64,000 nt of DNA from Actinopolymorpha pittospori (GCF_014873875.1 NZ_JADBEM010000001.1:4650001-4714000), one strand, 5' to 3'. Shown: positions 8,868 through 18,208, numbered from the stretch's first letter. The notes: generated from the sequence alone by a model not told the origin. A program made the numbers and translations.

Positions 8868-10919
8868 TCAGTCCGGACGTACCGGCGCTCCCGCCTGCCG
8901 ACGGCGGCGGCGCAGCGCGCGGACGCCGGACGCGACCGAGAGCAGGATCACGATGGCGCTCAGCGCGAGGACGGCGGTCGCGCGTTCGGTCGACATCGCG
9001 GGGAGCAGCGGGCCCGGTGGCACGGCCGACCGCTCGTCCGGCGCGTCCGCGGTGGCGGGTTCGTCGGTCGGCACGGGTGCGCCGGGACGGGCGAGTGGAC
9101 GAAACTGCCGGGAGGTTCCGTCGGGCCCGGGTACGAGCAGCGCCTGGTCGTCGACGTACGCCGGAGCCCCCGCGCCGGCGGTGCCCTCCACACCGACCCT
9201 GATGTCGACCGGTACGGCGTAGGACTGGCCGTCGCGGTCGGCGCCCAGGGAGACCGCGACGTAGTAGTCGCCGGGGATCGAGATGTTCTTCTGCGAGTTC
9301 GAGCTCGCGTCGCGGTTGGCGTACCTCACCTCGACGGTCGAGACGCGTGCCCGCGCGGGCGAGTCCTCCGACAGGAGCGTCTGCTGCTGTCCCGCGACGT
9401 CGCTCAGCATCGCCTGCGCCTTGGCCCTGGTCGGCCCGATCGCCCGAATGTCGAGCAGCTGGGGGTGGTCGATCAGGCCGGCGAGTCGGCGATCCGGGGG
9501 AGGAGCTTCGACCTCGGCCTCGAGGCGCTGTCCCCACTCGAGGCGGACCCTGAGGAACTGCACCTCGCCCGGGAACAGTGAGGACTGGTAGCTGCCCGGG
9601 CCGACCAGCGGGGCATCGGAGAACGACGCGCCCGCCGTCACCGGGGTCTCGGGGCCGGAGGCGAGGTCCTTCCAGACCGGCCGGTCGTCCGCCTCGGGCG
9701 CCAGGTCCTTGGTGTCCCGCGCCGGTGGTTCCTCCATGACGACGATTTCGACGGGTACGCCGGCGAGGACGTCCGGTCGCTCGGCGCCCCCGGAGGATGC
9801 CGCCTGCGCCACGGTGAGGACGAGCTCGTCCGCGTCCCGGCACTCCTGCTCGTGGGTGGTGAAGCGGTCCCAGCTCGACACGGAGGCGGTGACGATGGGG
9901 TTGGTGCGGGCGTAGCTGACCTCGGTGCCGAGGCCGTAGCCGCAGCTCGACCCGTCGGCGGTGCTGGTCTCCAGCTGGATCGCGGACAACGCCGTGCCTG
10001 GCGCGGGACGCATGCTCACGCCGACGTGCAGGGTCGACTCCGTGATCGAACGCCGGACGCGGTAGTAGGTGGTGTGCCCCCGTGCCGGCGCGATGTCGAC
10101 GTACTGTCCGGCACTAAGCATCGGCGCCCTCGACGCGGCGGTCGTCCCGGTCACCGGATGGCCCGCTACCCGGAACGGCCGGAAGGCGCGGACGGAGAGG
10201 CGGCGCAGGCTTGCCGCGAGGGTCTCGGCGTCGTCGGTCTCGTAGAACGTGCCGCTGCCCGCGTCGGCGATGCAGCGGAGCTGGGAGCGTGCCTTGCCCT
10301 CGACCCGGAAGCCCACGACGTCGACCTTCAGGTTGATCCCGAGGCCGCTGATCCGGCGGGCGGTCGCGCACGGGTCGGGGTCGCAGGTCTCCTCACCGTC
10401 GGAGACCAGCAGGATCGTGCGTTTGCCGGTGGTCCCGAGATCCTTCGCGGCCTGCTCGAGGCTGTGGGAGATCGGCGTCTCGCCGTACGGTCGGAAGCCG
10501 GCGACCGCCCTGGACAGGGCCGGCCGGTCGACCGGGCCGATGGGCACCGTGAGCTGGCTGTCGGTGCAGGCGCCGGGGTCGCTGCGTCGGAAGACCGTCG
10601 CGCCGTAGACCCGGAGGCCGACGAGTCCACCCTCGGGGAGCTGGGGGATGAGTTCGTCGAACGCGTGCTTCGCGGCGTCGATCTTGGTCGTGCCGGTCTC
10701 GTCGAGATCCTTCATCGACCCGGAGGAGTCGAACAGCAGAAGCAACTTGTGCTGGGCGTCGGCACCGTCGCCCGGGTCGGCACCGTCGCCCGGGTCGGCG
10801 CTGGCGGGCGGAGCGGCGCCCGACAGTGCGGACGACGTGACGGCGGTCAGGCCCAGCAGGATGGCGAGCGCGCCGACAAGCGCGCCAAGTCTGGCCCGCA
10901 GGGTCGACGCCGTCGCCAT
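8868..10919 (-). CDS. secreted, membrane-tethered VWA-domain protein
   Basis: Protein of 683 residues. It has a signal peptide (hydrophobic 11-36, likely cleavage after PASA near 41) and a short DPGDGA linker duplicated as two 18-bp DNA repeats (10761-10796). A von Willebrand A domain follows, with metal site DSSGSM at 64-69 and later motif VSDGEE near 175. Then come about 380 residues of beta-rich sequence, a single membrane helix near 645-665 and an Arg-rich cytosolic tail. The topology puts nearly the whole chain outside the cell. VWA proteins of this type usually bind ligands or act in envelope assembly; the partner here is unknown. It starts at ATG 10919 with GGAG upstream and is probably monocistronic. 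Confidence 0.85.
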   Translation of the reverse strand: MATASTLRARLGALVGALAILLGLTAVTSSALSGAAPPASADPGDGADPGDGADAQHKLLLLFDSSGSMKDLDETGTTKIDAAKHAFDELIPQLPEGGLVGLRVYGATVFRRSDPGACTDSQLTVPIGPVDRPALSRAVAGFRPYGETPISHSLEQAAKDLGTTGKRTILLVSDGEETCDPDPCATARRISGLGINLKVDVVGFRVEGKARSQLRCIADAGSGTFYETDDAETLAASLRRLSVRAFRPFRVAGHPVTGTTAASRAPMLSAGQYVDIAPARGHTTYYRVRRSITESTLHVGVSMRPAPGTALSAIQLETSTADGSSCGYGLGTEVSYARTNPIVTASVSSWDRFTTHEQECRDADELVLTVAQAASSGGAERPDVLAGVPVEIVVMEEPPARDTKDLAPEADDRPVWKDLASGPETPVTAGASFSDAPLVGPGSYQSSLFPGEVQFLRVRLEWGQRLEAEVEAPPPDRRLAGLIDHPQLLDIRAIGPTRAKAQAMLSDVAGQQQTLLSEDSPARARVSTVEVRYANRDASSNSQKNISIPGDYYVAVSLGADRDGQSYAVPVDIRVGVEGTAGAGAPAYVDDQALLVPGPDGTSRQFRPLARPGAPVPTDEPATADAPDERSAVPPGPLLPAMSTERATAVLALSAIVILLSVASGVRALRRRRRQAGAPVRPD

Positions 10920-11086
10920 CGTGCTCCACCACCAGGTGAGTGCGGATGATCACGTTGTGGTGGGGAGCCTGCCAGATCGGTGGCCGGAATCGCTACGGTC
11001 TGTCCGTTTGGTCTGGTTCTCTTCACGGGTCCGCCGCGGAGTGTTTTCCCGGACTCGTCCTCCCGGTGGGTGCGGGCGGCAGCGCT

Positions 11087-11809
11087 CTACGTGTGCCGGG
11101 CTGTGGAAGGCGCCCAACCGACCAGGACCGCGAACCGTAGGTGCGCGAACGGGCAGACGACGTCGGTGAACCCCGCGTCCTCGAGCCAGCCGAGCTGGGC
11201 GTCCACGGTGGCCGGGCGGTCGAAGGCCATCCGCGCCCGGGCCGCGGCCAGTTCGGCGTCGTCGGAGCCGAGCGCGCGTGCGTCCGCCTCCCACCAGGTG
11301 TCGTACAGGCGGTCCAGTCGCGGCGTCGGCCCGGCGACCTGCTCGGCGTTCACGAACACTCCGCCGGGGACGAGGACGTCGCGGACGCGGCGGTAGAGGT
11401 CCCGCTTGCCGTCGTCGTCGAGATGGTGGATGGCGAGCGCCGAGATCACCGCGTCGAACGGGCCGGACGGAAGCGGGGCGGCGAGGTCCTGCTGGCGCAG
11501 GTCGTGGGCGACGCCCCGGTCGGTCAGGGTCGTGGCGGCCCGGGCCAGCATGGGGCCGGCCGTGTCGACCAGCGTGAACCGGGCGGCGGGTCGCAGGCCG
11601 GCGACCATGGTCGAGAACAACCCCGTTCCCGCTCCCAGGTCGAGGACGCGGGGCTCGGCGGGCAGGTCCAGGCTCGCGAACCGCAGGGCCGTTCCGTAGA
11701 ACTCCTCGAAGCACGGCACCAGCCGGCGCCGGCTCTCGTCGTACGTCCCCGCCGCCGCTCCGAACGCCGCTGCGGTCGTCTCGTATTTCGAGATTGCTGT
11801 CTCACTCAT
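11087..11809 (-). CDS. class I SAM-dependent methyltransferase
   Basis: Small-molecule type methyltransferase of 240 residues. SAM motif I is VLDLGAGTGLFS near residue 55, followed by an acidic residue in TLVDTAGPML, motif II in FDAVISALAIHHLDD near 120 and VLVPGGVFVNAEQ near 145. The family transfers a methyl group from S-adenosylmethionine to small molecules, and the acceptor cannot be predicted. The ATG start has TACGCT 6 nt upstream and no ribosome binding site, so it looks leaderless. The gene stands alone, 57 bp upstream of the copper ATPase stop codon and reading in the same direction. Confidence 0.88.
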   Translation of the reverse strand: MSETAISKYETTAAAFGAAAGTYDESRRRLVPCFEEFYGTALRFASLDLPAEPRVLDLGAGTGLFSTMVAGLRPAARFTLVDTAGPMLARAATTLTDRGVAHDLRQQDLAAPLPSGPFDAVISALAIHHLDDDGKRDLYRRVRDVLVPGGVFVNAEQVAGPTPRLDRLYDTWWEADARALGSDDAELAAARARMAFDRPATVDAQLGWLEDAGFTDVVCPFAHLRFAVLVGWAPSTARHT

Positions 11810-11815
11810 TGGATG

Positions 11816-11821
11816 AGCGTA
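11816..11821 (-). promoter_or_regulatory. -10 element of leaderless methyltransferase promoter
   Basis: TACGCT (minus strand), 6 nt before the ATG at 11809. It lies between the ATPase stop codon and the methyltransferase start, so the gene can be transcribed independently. Confidence 0.5.
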
Positions 11822-11866
11822 GCGCCCGTGACCGGGGCGCGACCAGGGTGCGGAGCCGACGCGCCC

Positions 11867-13915
11867 CTACGGCGACAGTCGGACGCCGCGGATCATCTGG
11901 GCGTTCAGCGCCACCACGATGGTCGAGAGTGACATGAGGACCGCGGCCAGCGCGGGACTGAGGGAGAGACCGGCCCAGGCGAGGACGCCGGCGGCGAGGG
12001 GGATCGCCACGACGTTGTAACCGGCCGCCCACCCGAGGTTCTCGACCATCTTGCGGTACGACACCCGCGAGAGCCGGATGATGCCGGCGACCGCACGCGG
12101 GTCCGACCTGCCGAGGACCACGTCGGCCGACTCGATCGCGACGTCCGTACCGGCACCGATCGCGATGCCGACGTCGGCGCGGGCGAGTGCGGGCGCGTCG
12201 TTCACGCCGTCCCCCACCATGGCCACCGCGTGGCCGCGCGCCTGCAGGCTCGCCACCACCCGCTCCTTGTCCGCGGGCAGAACCTCGGCGAACACCTCGT
12301 CCACCCCGGGACGGAACCCGAGGTCGGCGGCGACCGCCTCCGCGACCGCTCGGGCGTCGCCGGTGATCATCGCGACGGTGCGGACGCCGAGCGCGCGGAG
12401 TTCGTCGATCGCCGCGCGCGCCTCGGGCCGGATCTCGTCCTCCAGGGCGAGCGCCCCCAGGACGCGGGCCGGTTCGGACTCACCGGCACGCAGGACGAAC
12501 AGGACGGCGGCGCCGCGAGCTTCCCACGGCCCGGTCGCCGCGCGGAGGTCCTCGGGCAGCGTGGCGTCCAGTTCGCGCAGCAGGGCCGGCCCTCCGACGG
12601 CGTACGTGTCACCGTCAACCCGAGCTTGCACGCCGCGTCCGGGCAGGGAGCGAAAGTCACGCGCCCGGGTTGGCTCGCCCTGCTCCGCGGCCCGGGCGAG
12701 GATCGCCTGGGCGAGCGGGTGTTCGCTGTCGGCCTCGACCGCGGCGGCCACCTGGAGGACGTCGGTGCCCTCGGTGCTGCCGGCGCTGCCGGTGCCGTTG
12801 GTGCCTGCCACGGGAATCACCGCGACCAGCCGGTGCCGTCCCATCGTCAGGGTCCCCGTCTTGTCGAATAGCACGGTGTCCACCCGACGCATCCGCTCCA
12901 GCGCCAACCTGCTCTTGACGAGGATCCCGGCCCGCGAGGCGACCGCCGTCGACAGCGAGATCACCAGGGGGATCGCGAGCCCGAGCGCGTGCGGACAGGC
13001 GATCACCAGGACGGTCACCGTCCGCACGACGGAATCGTCGAGGCGGCCCAGCAGCCACCACACGACGAAGGTGATCGCGCCCGCGGTGAGTGCGACATAG
13101 AACAGCAGGGCGGCGAACCTGTCGGCCAGAGCCTGGGCGCGCCCACCGGATGCCTGCGCCTCCGCCACCATCCGGGCGATGCCGGCGAGGGCGGTGTCCT
13201 CGCCGACCGCCTCGATCCTGACCCGGATCGCGGAGTCGGTGGCGACGGTGCCGCCGACCACCCTGTCGCCGGAGCCCTTGACCACCGGGCGGGACTCCCC
13301 GGTGATCATCGACTCGTCGACCTCGGCGGCGCCCTCGATCACCCGACCGTCCGCGGGAACCCGCGCACCGGGGCGGACGAGAACGACGTCGCCGACCCGC
13401 AGCACGCCCACGGGGACGCGTGCGACATCTCCGTCGGTCACGCGCTCGGCGTCGTCGGGCAGCAACGAGGCGAGTGCCGCGAGGGCGTCCTGCGCCTGGC
13501 CGATCGCCTTCATCTCCTGCCAGTGTCCGAGCAGCATGATGGTGATGAGGGCCGCCAGCTCCCACCAGAACTCCAGGTGCAGCAGGCCGAAGCTGCTCAA
13601 CAGCGAGGCGGCGTACGCGACGACGATCGCCATCGTGATCAGCAACATCATGCCCGGTCTACGGTCGCGGACCTCCGCGAGCGCGCCGCGCAGGAACGGC
13701 CAGCCGCCGTAGCAGAACACGACCGTGCCGAGGACGGGAGCCACCCAGCCGATACCCGGGAAGTCGAGGGAGTAGGCGAACCAGCGCATCACCGTCCCGC
13801 TGGTCACCACGATCGGAACCGTCAGGGCGAGGCTGACCCAGAACTTCCGGCGGAACGCCTCCGGATCATGACCCGCGTGCCGGTCGTGCCCACGACCGGC
13901 GGTGTGCTCAGCCAT
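11867..13915 (-). CDS. CopB-like heavy-metal P-type ATPase (CPH type)
   Basis: Heavy-metal transporting P1B ATPase of 682 residues, in the inner membrane. The N terminus is His-rich (HTAGRGHDRHAGHD) and has no CxxC metal-binding domain. The actuator TGES sits at 205-208, the membrane metal motif CPH at 307-309, phosphorylated Asp351 in DKTGTLT, and the hinge GDGVND near 585. CPH with a His-rich start is the P1B-3 (CopB) pattern, associated with copper or silver export. The ATG start at 13915 overlaps the end of the MerR-type gene by 8 bp, so it is translated from the same message. That MerR protein has a single Cys and does not look like a metal sensor, which leaves the regulation of this pump open. 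Confidence 0.93.
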   Translation of the reverse strand: MAEHTAGRGHDRHAGHDPEAFRRKFWVSLALTVPIVVTSGTVMRWFAYSLDFPGIGWVAPVLGTVVFCYGGWPFLRGALAEVRDRRPGMMLLITMAIVVAYAASLLSSFGLLHLEFWWELAALITIMLLGHWQEMKAIGQAQDALAALASLLPDDAERVTDGDVARVPVGVLRVGDVVLVRPGARVPADGRVIEGAAEVDESMITGESRPVVKGSGDRVVGGTVATDSAIRVRIEAVGEDTALAGIARMVAEAQASGGRAQALADRFAALLFYVALTAGAITFVVWWLLGRLDDSVVRTVTVLVIACPHALGLAIPLVISLSTAVASRAGILVKSRLALERMRRVDTVLFDKTGTLTMGRHRLVAVIPVAGTNGTGSAGSTEGTDVLQVAAAVEADSEHPLAQAILARAAEQGEPTRARDFRSLPGRGVQARVDGDTYAVGGPALLRELDATLPEDLRAATGPWEARGAAVLFVLRAGESEPARVLGALALEDEIRPEARAAIDELRALGVRTVAMITGDARAVAEAVAADLGFRPGVDEVFAEVLPADKERVVASLQARGHAVAMVGDGVNDAPALARADVGIAIGAGTDVAIESADVVLGRSDPRAVAGIIRLSRVSYRKMVENLGWAAGYNVVAIPLAAGVLAWAGLSLSPALAAVLMSLSTIVVALNAQMIRGVRLSP

Positions 13916-14399
13916 CGCGCCGGCCGAGCCGCTGGGTTCTTCTGGTCGCGTTCGGCTTCTCCTTCGCTGTGCGGGCGGCTCGTTCCTCGCCGACCGCTCC
14001 GCTCACTCGCTCGCCGAGCCGCTTCAGGTCCTCGCGGCAGCGTGCCTCCACCTCGTCCAGCTCGCGCAGGGTCGTGTCGATGTCGTCCCGGCGCTGCTCC
14101 AAGTCCGTGCGGCGCACCACGATCTGGTCCAACAGGTAGCGCAGCTGGCCGACCTCACCCGGCTCCGCGTCGTACATGTCGATGATCGTGGCGATCTCAC
14201 CGAGGGAGAAGCCCAGCCTCCTCCCGCGCAGCACGAGGCCGAGCCGGACGTGGTCGCGCGCCCCGAAGACCCGCTGGTTGCCGCGGCGCTCCGGGCGCAG
14301 AAGTCCTTTGTCCTCGTAAAAGCGAATCGTCCGCAACGTCACGGCGTACTCCTCGGCGAGCTGTGTGATGGTCCAGGTCCGGGGTACGGCTTCAGGCAT
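13908..14399 (-). CDS. MerR-family regulator, LiuR-like
   Basis: MerR-type regulator of 163 residues. A winged helix at residues 8-75 contains ITQLAEEYAVTLRTIRFYED and LRPERRGNQRVF; a dimerisation coiled coil spans roughly 85-130; the tail is short and basic. Only one Cys (EARCRED) is present, unlike the Cys pairs of CueR or ZntR, so metal sensing is unlikely. It diverges from an acyl-CoA dehydrogenase/carboxyltransferase operon, as LiuR does in branched-chain amino acid catabolism, and a near-perfect palindrome lies in the intergenic region. Its own message continues into the copper ATPase. The function is inferred from context. Confidence 0.85.
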   Translation of the reverse strand: MPEAVPRTWTITQLAEEYAVTLRTIRFYEDKGLLRPERRGNQRVFGARDHVRLGLVLRGRRLGFSLGEIATIIDMYDAEPGEVGQLRYLLDQIVVRRTDLEQRRDDIDTTLRELDEVEARCREDLKRLGERVSGAVGEERAARTAKEKPNATRRTQRLGRRDG

Positions 14400-14430
14400 T
14401 CGTGGTCCCTTGCGGAGGTCCGGGAGGGAG

Positions 14431-14454
14431 GCTTACGTTTACGTAAGCGTAAGC
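14431..14454. promoter_or_regulatory. near-palindromic operator between MerR gene and acyl-CoA dehydrogenase operon
   Basis: 24-bp inverted repeat centred between 14442 and 14443, with 11 of 12 base pairs matching. Each side carries TTACG/CGTAA elements. A MerR-type dimer site in a divergent promoter is expected, and the TTACGT/ACGTAA character resembles the LiuR consensus as I remember it. It lies 27 bp before the ATG at 14481. Confidence 0.8.
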
Positions 14455-14480
14455 CGGCTCGTGAGTTGGCGGGGGTGGAG

Positions 14481-15647
14481 ATGACGTTCGAACTTTCTCC
14501 TGAGCATCAGAGTTTCCGCGCGGTCGTCGCCGAGTTCGCCGCCGCCGAGATCGCGCCACACGCCGCGAAGTGGGACGAGGCGCACGCGCTTCCGGTGGAG
14601 GCCGTCACGGCCATGGGCAAGCTCGGGCTGTTCGGGTTGGTGGTGCCCGAGGAGTACGGCGGCACGGGCGGCGACTTCACCAGCCTGTGCGTGGCGATCG
14701 AGGAGATCGGCCGCGTCGACCAGTCGCTCGGGCTCACCCTCGAGGCGGCCGTCGGGCTCGGGATCGGCCCGATCCTGGCGTGGGGTACGCCGGAGCAGAA
14801 GCGCCGCTGGCTGCCCGACCTGGCGTCCGGCGCGGCCCTCGCGGGTTTCGGGCTCACCGAGGCGGAGGCGGGCTCGGACGCCGGCGCGACCAGGACCCGC
14901 GCCGTCCTCGAGGGGGACGAGTGGGTGATCAACGGCGCCAAGCAGTTCATCACGAACTCCGGTACGCCGCTGACCTCCCTCGTCACCGTCACCGCCCGCA
15001 CCGGCCAGGCCGAGGACGGGACCGCCGAGATCTCCGCGATCGTCGTACCCGCCGGGACACCCGGCTTCACCGTCGAGCCCTCCTACCGCAAGCTCGGCTG
15101 GCACGCGTCCGACACGCATCCCCTGACCTTCCAGGACTGCCGGGTGCCGGCCGGGCATCTGCTCGGTGAGCGCGGTGCGGGCTTCCGGCAGTTCCTCGCC
15201 ATCCTCGACGAGGGGCGGATCGCCATCGCGGCGCTGGCGACCGGGCTCGCGCAAGGCTGCCTTGACGAGGCCACGGCCTACGCCACGTCGCGTACGGCGT
15301 TCGGCAAGCCCATCGGCGCGAAGCAGGGTGTGGCGTTCCAGCTCGCCGACCTGCGCGTCGCGGTCGAGGCGAGCAGACTGCTCACCTACAAGGCCGCGGC
15401 CATGAAGGACGCCGGGCGGCCCAGGGCGGAGCTGAAGGAAGCGGCAGCGATGGCAAAGCTCTTCGCGAGCGAGGCGGCGGTCAGCGCCACCCGCACCGCG
15501 ACGCAGGTCTTCGGCGGTTACGGATTCATGGAGGAGTATCCCGTCGCGCGCTTCTACCGGGACGCGAAGATACTGGAGATCGGCGAAGGGACCAGTGAGA
15601 TCCAGCGCCTGGTGATCGCCCGCGCGCTGGGCCTCCCGGTGGAGTGA
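14481..15647 (+). CDS. acyl-CoA dehydrogenase
   Basis: FAD-dependent acyl-CoA dehydrogenase of 388 residues that introduces a trans-2 double bond and passes electrons to ETF. Family motifs: GFGLTEAEAGSDAG near residue 130, WVINGAKQFITN near 150, FGKPIGAKQGVAFQLAD near 275, and QVFGGYGFMEEYPVARFYRD near 340. The Glu of IGEGTSEIQ near 370 is the catalytic base at the position used by short- and medium-chain enzymes. Classical isovaleryl-CoA dehydrogenase carries its base elsewhere. It begins an operon with the carboxyltransferase (54 bp downstream) behind the MerR-type operator. GTG at 14475 is an alternative start. Likely branched or short-chain acyl-CoA, by inference. Confidence 0.93.
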   Translation: MTFELSPEHQSFRAVVAEFAAAEIAPHAAKWDEAHALPVEAVTAMGKLGLFGLVVPEEYGGTGGDFTSLCVAIEEIGRVDQSLGLTLEAAVGLGIGPILAWGTPEQKRRWLPDLASGAALAGFGLTEAEAGSDAGATRTRAVLEGDEWVINGAKQFITNSGTPLTSLVTVTARTGQAEDGTAEISAIVVPAGTPGFTVEPSYRKLGWHASDTHPLTFQDCRVPAGHLLGERGAGFRQFLAILDEGRIAIAALATGLAQGCLDEATAYATSRTAFGKPIGAKQGVAFQLADLRVAVEASRLLTYKAAAMKDAGRPRAELKEAAAMAKLFASEAAVSATRTATQVFGGYGFMEEYPVARFYRDAKILEIGEGTSEIQRLVIARALGLPVE

Positions 15648-15701
15648 GCGCTTACCCGCGCCGCGGGTGAGGACGCGAGGCCGAGCGTGAGAGGCGAGCG
15701 C

Positions 15702-17270
15702 ATGCAGCAGGACCAGGAGCGGGTGGTCGGGACGGTGCCGTCCCCGGTGCCCCACGCGGTGGCCGCCGCTGCCGCCCGAGAAGCCACCCTGCGCCCGTCG
15801 GAGAAGGGCGCGGCCAAGCTCGCCAGCCAGTCGAAGCTGTACGTCCGCGACCGCATCTCGCTGCTGGTCGACGACGGCACCTTCGTCGAGGACGGCCAAC
15901 TCGCCAACAATCTCGCCGACGACCTGCCCGCCGACGGTGTGGTCACCGGCCGGGCTCTGGTCGAGGGGCGGCCGGTGCTCGTGGTCGCCAACGACCCCAC
16001 CGTCAAGGCCGGTTCGTGGGGCGCGCGGACGGTCGAGAAGATCGTCCGGATCACCGAGGTGGCGCTGCGCGACGAGCTGCCGATCTTCTGGCTCATCGAC
16101 TCGGCCGGCGCCCGGATCACCGACCAGATCGAGCTGTTCCCCGGACGTCGGGGCGCGGGGCGGATCTTCGCCAACCAGGTGGCCCTGTCGGGAAAGGTCG
16201 CCCAGATCTGTTGCCTGTTCGGGCCCTCGGCAGCCGGCGGCGCCTACATCCCCTCGTTCTGCGACATCGTGATCATGGTCGAGTCGAACGCCTCGATGTA
16301 TCTCGGCTCGCCGCGGATGGCGGAGATGGTCGTGGGGGAGAAGGTCTCGCTCGCGGAGATGGGTGGCGCCCGCATGCACGCCTCCGTCTCGGGCTGCGGT
16401 GACCTGCTCGCCGCCGACGACGAGGAGGCCGTCGAACTCGCCCGGGCGTACTTCTCCTACCTGCCCTCGACCTGGCGCGAGCAGCCGCCGTCCTACGACG
16501 CCCGCCCGCCGGCGCGTAAGTTCACCGCCGACCTGGTGCCGGAGCAGGACAGCGCCGGCTACGACATGCACGTCGTTCTCGACGCGCTGCTCGACGCCGA
16601 GACGTTCTTCGAGGTGAAGCCGCTCTTCGCCGCGGAGCTGATCGTGGGCTTCGGCTGCATGGAGGGCCAGGTCGTCGGGATCCTCGCCAACAACCCGGCC
16701 GTGAAGGGCGGGGTGCTGTTCGTCGACAGCGCGGACAAGGCGGCCCGGTTCATCTGGTTGTGCGACGCGTTCAACGTGCCGCTCGTCTACCTCGCCGACG
16801 TCCCCGGCTTCATGATCGGCAGCGAGGTGGAGCGCCAGGGCATCATCCGGGCCGGCGCGAAGATGATCACGGCGGTGGCCGACGCGACCGTGCCCACCGT
16901 CTCGGTGATCGTTCGGAAGGCCTACGGCGCCGGGCTCTACGCGATGTGCGGGCCGGGCTTCTCACCCGACGCCTGCATCGCCCTCCCGACCGCGAAGATC
17001 GCCGTCATGGGCCCGGAGGCGGCGATCAACGCCGTCTACTACAACCGGATCGCCCAGATCGCCGACCCGGCCGAGCGGGAGTCCTACGTCGCGCGGCTAC
17101 GGGAGGACTACGAGCGCGACATCGACATCCTCCGGCTGGCTTCCGACCTGGTGATCGACGCGATCGTGGAGCCGGCCGCGTTGCGGGCCGAGATCGTCGC
17201 CCGGCTGGCCGCGGCGCAGACCAAGGACCGCCGTGGCCCGGACAAACGCCGCGGAGTCCCGCCGATGTGA
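15702..17270 (+). CDS. acyl-CoA carboxylase beta chain (carboxyltransferase)
   Basis: Carboxyltransferase of 522 residues that moves the carboxyl group from biotin to an acyl-CoA. It has the two crotonase-like halves. The first carries IDSAGARITDQ and GPSAAGGAYIPSFCD, an oxyanion region near residue 180; the second carries VKGGVLFVDSADKAARF, YLADVPGFMIG and RKAYGAGLYAMCG near 405. The retained GLYAMCG rather than GGAYDVMG pattern separates it from the AccD5-type chain at 35992 and suggests a methylcrotonyl- or geranyl-type acceptor. ATG 15702 has GAGAGG 7 nt upstream. The operon contains no partner biotin-carrier chain, so the AccA3-type chain may serve it. Confidence 0.9.
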   Translation: MQQDQERVVGTVPSPVPHAVAAAAAREATLRPSEKGAAKLASQSKLYVRDRISLLVDDGTFVEDGQLANNLADDLPADGVVTGRALVEGRPVLVVANDPTVKAGSWGARTVEKIVRITEVALRDELPIFWLIDSAGARITDQIELFPGRRGAGRIFANQVALSGKVAQICCLFGPSAAGGAYIPSFCDIVIMVESNASMYLGSPRMAEMVVGEKVSLAEMGGARMHASVSGCGDLLAADDEEAVELARAYFSYLPSTWREQPPSYDARPPARKFTADLVPEQDSAGYDMHVVLDALLDAETFFEVKPLFAAELIVGFGCMEGQVVGILANNPAVKGGVLFVDSADKAARFIWLCDAFNVPLVYLADVPGFMIGSEVERQGIIRAGAKMITAVADATVPTVSVIVRKAYGAGLYAMCGPGFSPDACIALPTAKIAVMGPEAAINAVYYNRIAQIADPAERESYVARLREDYERDIDILRLASDLVIDAIVEPAALRAEIVARLAAAQTKDRRGPDKRRGVPPM

Positions 17271-17335
17271 GCGGCCGCCGGGCAGGCGCCGGATATTCGA
17301 TTGCCCCGGCGTGCGGGCCCCGCGAGGGTGTGGGC

Positions 17336-18208
17336 GTGCTACGTCACGAGTACGCCGGGCCCGTGGAGTTGAGGTCCATGCAGTCCCTGTCCGAGCGGGT
17401 CTCGGCCCGCACCGGATACCGCCTGGTCGGCGACCTGGCGTGGAACTGGTGCCTGTCCCATGACCAGCCGCGGGAGCACCCGACCGCCGTGTGGACCGAC
17501 GGCGCAGGGGGCGAGGTGCTGGCCTGGGGATGGCTGGAGCTTCCCGACGGGCTGATGCTGCAGGTCGACCCCGGCCATCCCGCCCTCGCCGGGGAGGTGC
17601 TCGCCTGGGCGGAGGGCATCGCTCCCGGTGTGCTGAACGTCGAGGTCTGCCAGACCGAGACGGTGCTGGTGGACGCGCTCGTGCGCCGGGGCTATGCACC
17701 CAAGGACGGGCCGTTCATGGTCTGCCTCGGCCGTTCGCTGGCGACGCCGCCGGAGAAGGTGGAGCTACCGCCCGGATACCTCCTGCGGGGTCTGGACGGT
17801 CCGGAGGACGTCGAACGCCGAGCTGCCGTCCACCGCGCGGCGTTCGGATCCACCCGGGTGACCGGTGCCCGGCACGCGCGGATGATGCGGACCTGGCCCT
17901 ACGATCCCGGCTTCGACCTGGTCGTGGAGGCGCCCGACGGCGAGTTCGCCGCCTACTGCCAGGGCTGGTACGACCAGGTCAACCGGACCGGCGAGTTCGA
18001 ACCCGTCGGTACGCATCCCGACCATCGGCGACGTGGTCTGAGCAGGGCGGTGTGCGTCGCGGTTCTGCACGCGTTCGCCGCCGCCGGTGGCGAACGGGCG
18101 GTCGTCTACGCCAGGGGCGACGACGCCTACCCGGTGCCCAAGCGGCTCTACGAATCGATGGGCTTCACGGTTCGGGCGCGGACGCTGACCTACACCCGTC
18201 CGGTGTGA
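17336..18208 (+). CDS. GNAT-family N-acetyltransferase, two-domain
   Basis: Protein of 290 residues with a C-terminal GNAT domain. The acetyl-CoA loop is VGTHPDHRRRGLSRAV near residue 225, and the domain ends in YESMGFTVRARTLTYTR. An N-terminal half of similar length (VLAWGWLELPDGLMLQVDP, then VCQTETVLVDALVRRGY) resembles a degenerate second GNAT domain. Such tandem GNATs acetylate small amines or remain uncharacterised. I start at GTG 17336 with GAGGG about 7 nt upstream; GTG 17330 is also in frame. It follows the carboxyltransferase by 65 bp, so it may belong to that operon, although no functional link is evident. Confidence 0.85.
   Translation: MLRHEYAGPVELRSMQSLSERVSARTGYRLVGDLAWNWCLSHDQPREHPTAVWTDGAGGEVLAWGWLELPDGLMLQVDPGHPALAGEVLAWAEGIAPGVLNVEVCQTETVLVDALVRRGYAPKDGPFMVCLGRSLATPPEKVELPPGYLLRGLDGPEDVERRAAVHRAAFGSTRVTGARHARMMRTWPYDPGFDLVVEAPDGEFAAYCQGWYDQVNRTGEFEPVGTHPDHRRRGLSRAVCVAVLHAFAAAGGERAVVYARGDDAYPVPKRLYESMGFTVRARTLTYTRPV

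Noticed and set aside
13908..14399. MerR protein as copper sensor (CueR)
   Set aside because: It lacks the Cys pair needed to coordinate Cu(I); the context fits acyl-CoA regulation better.
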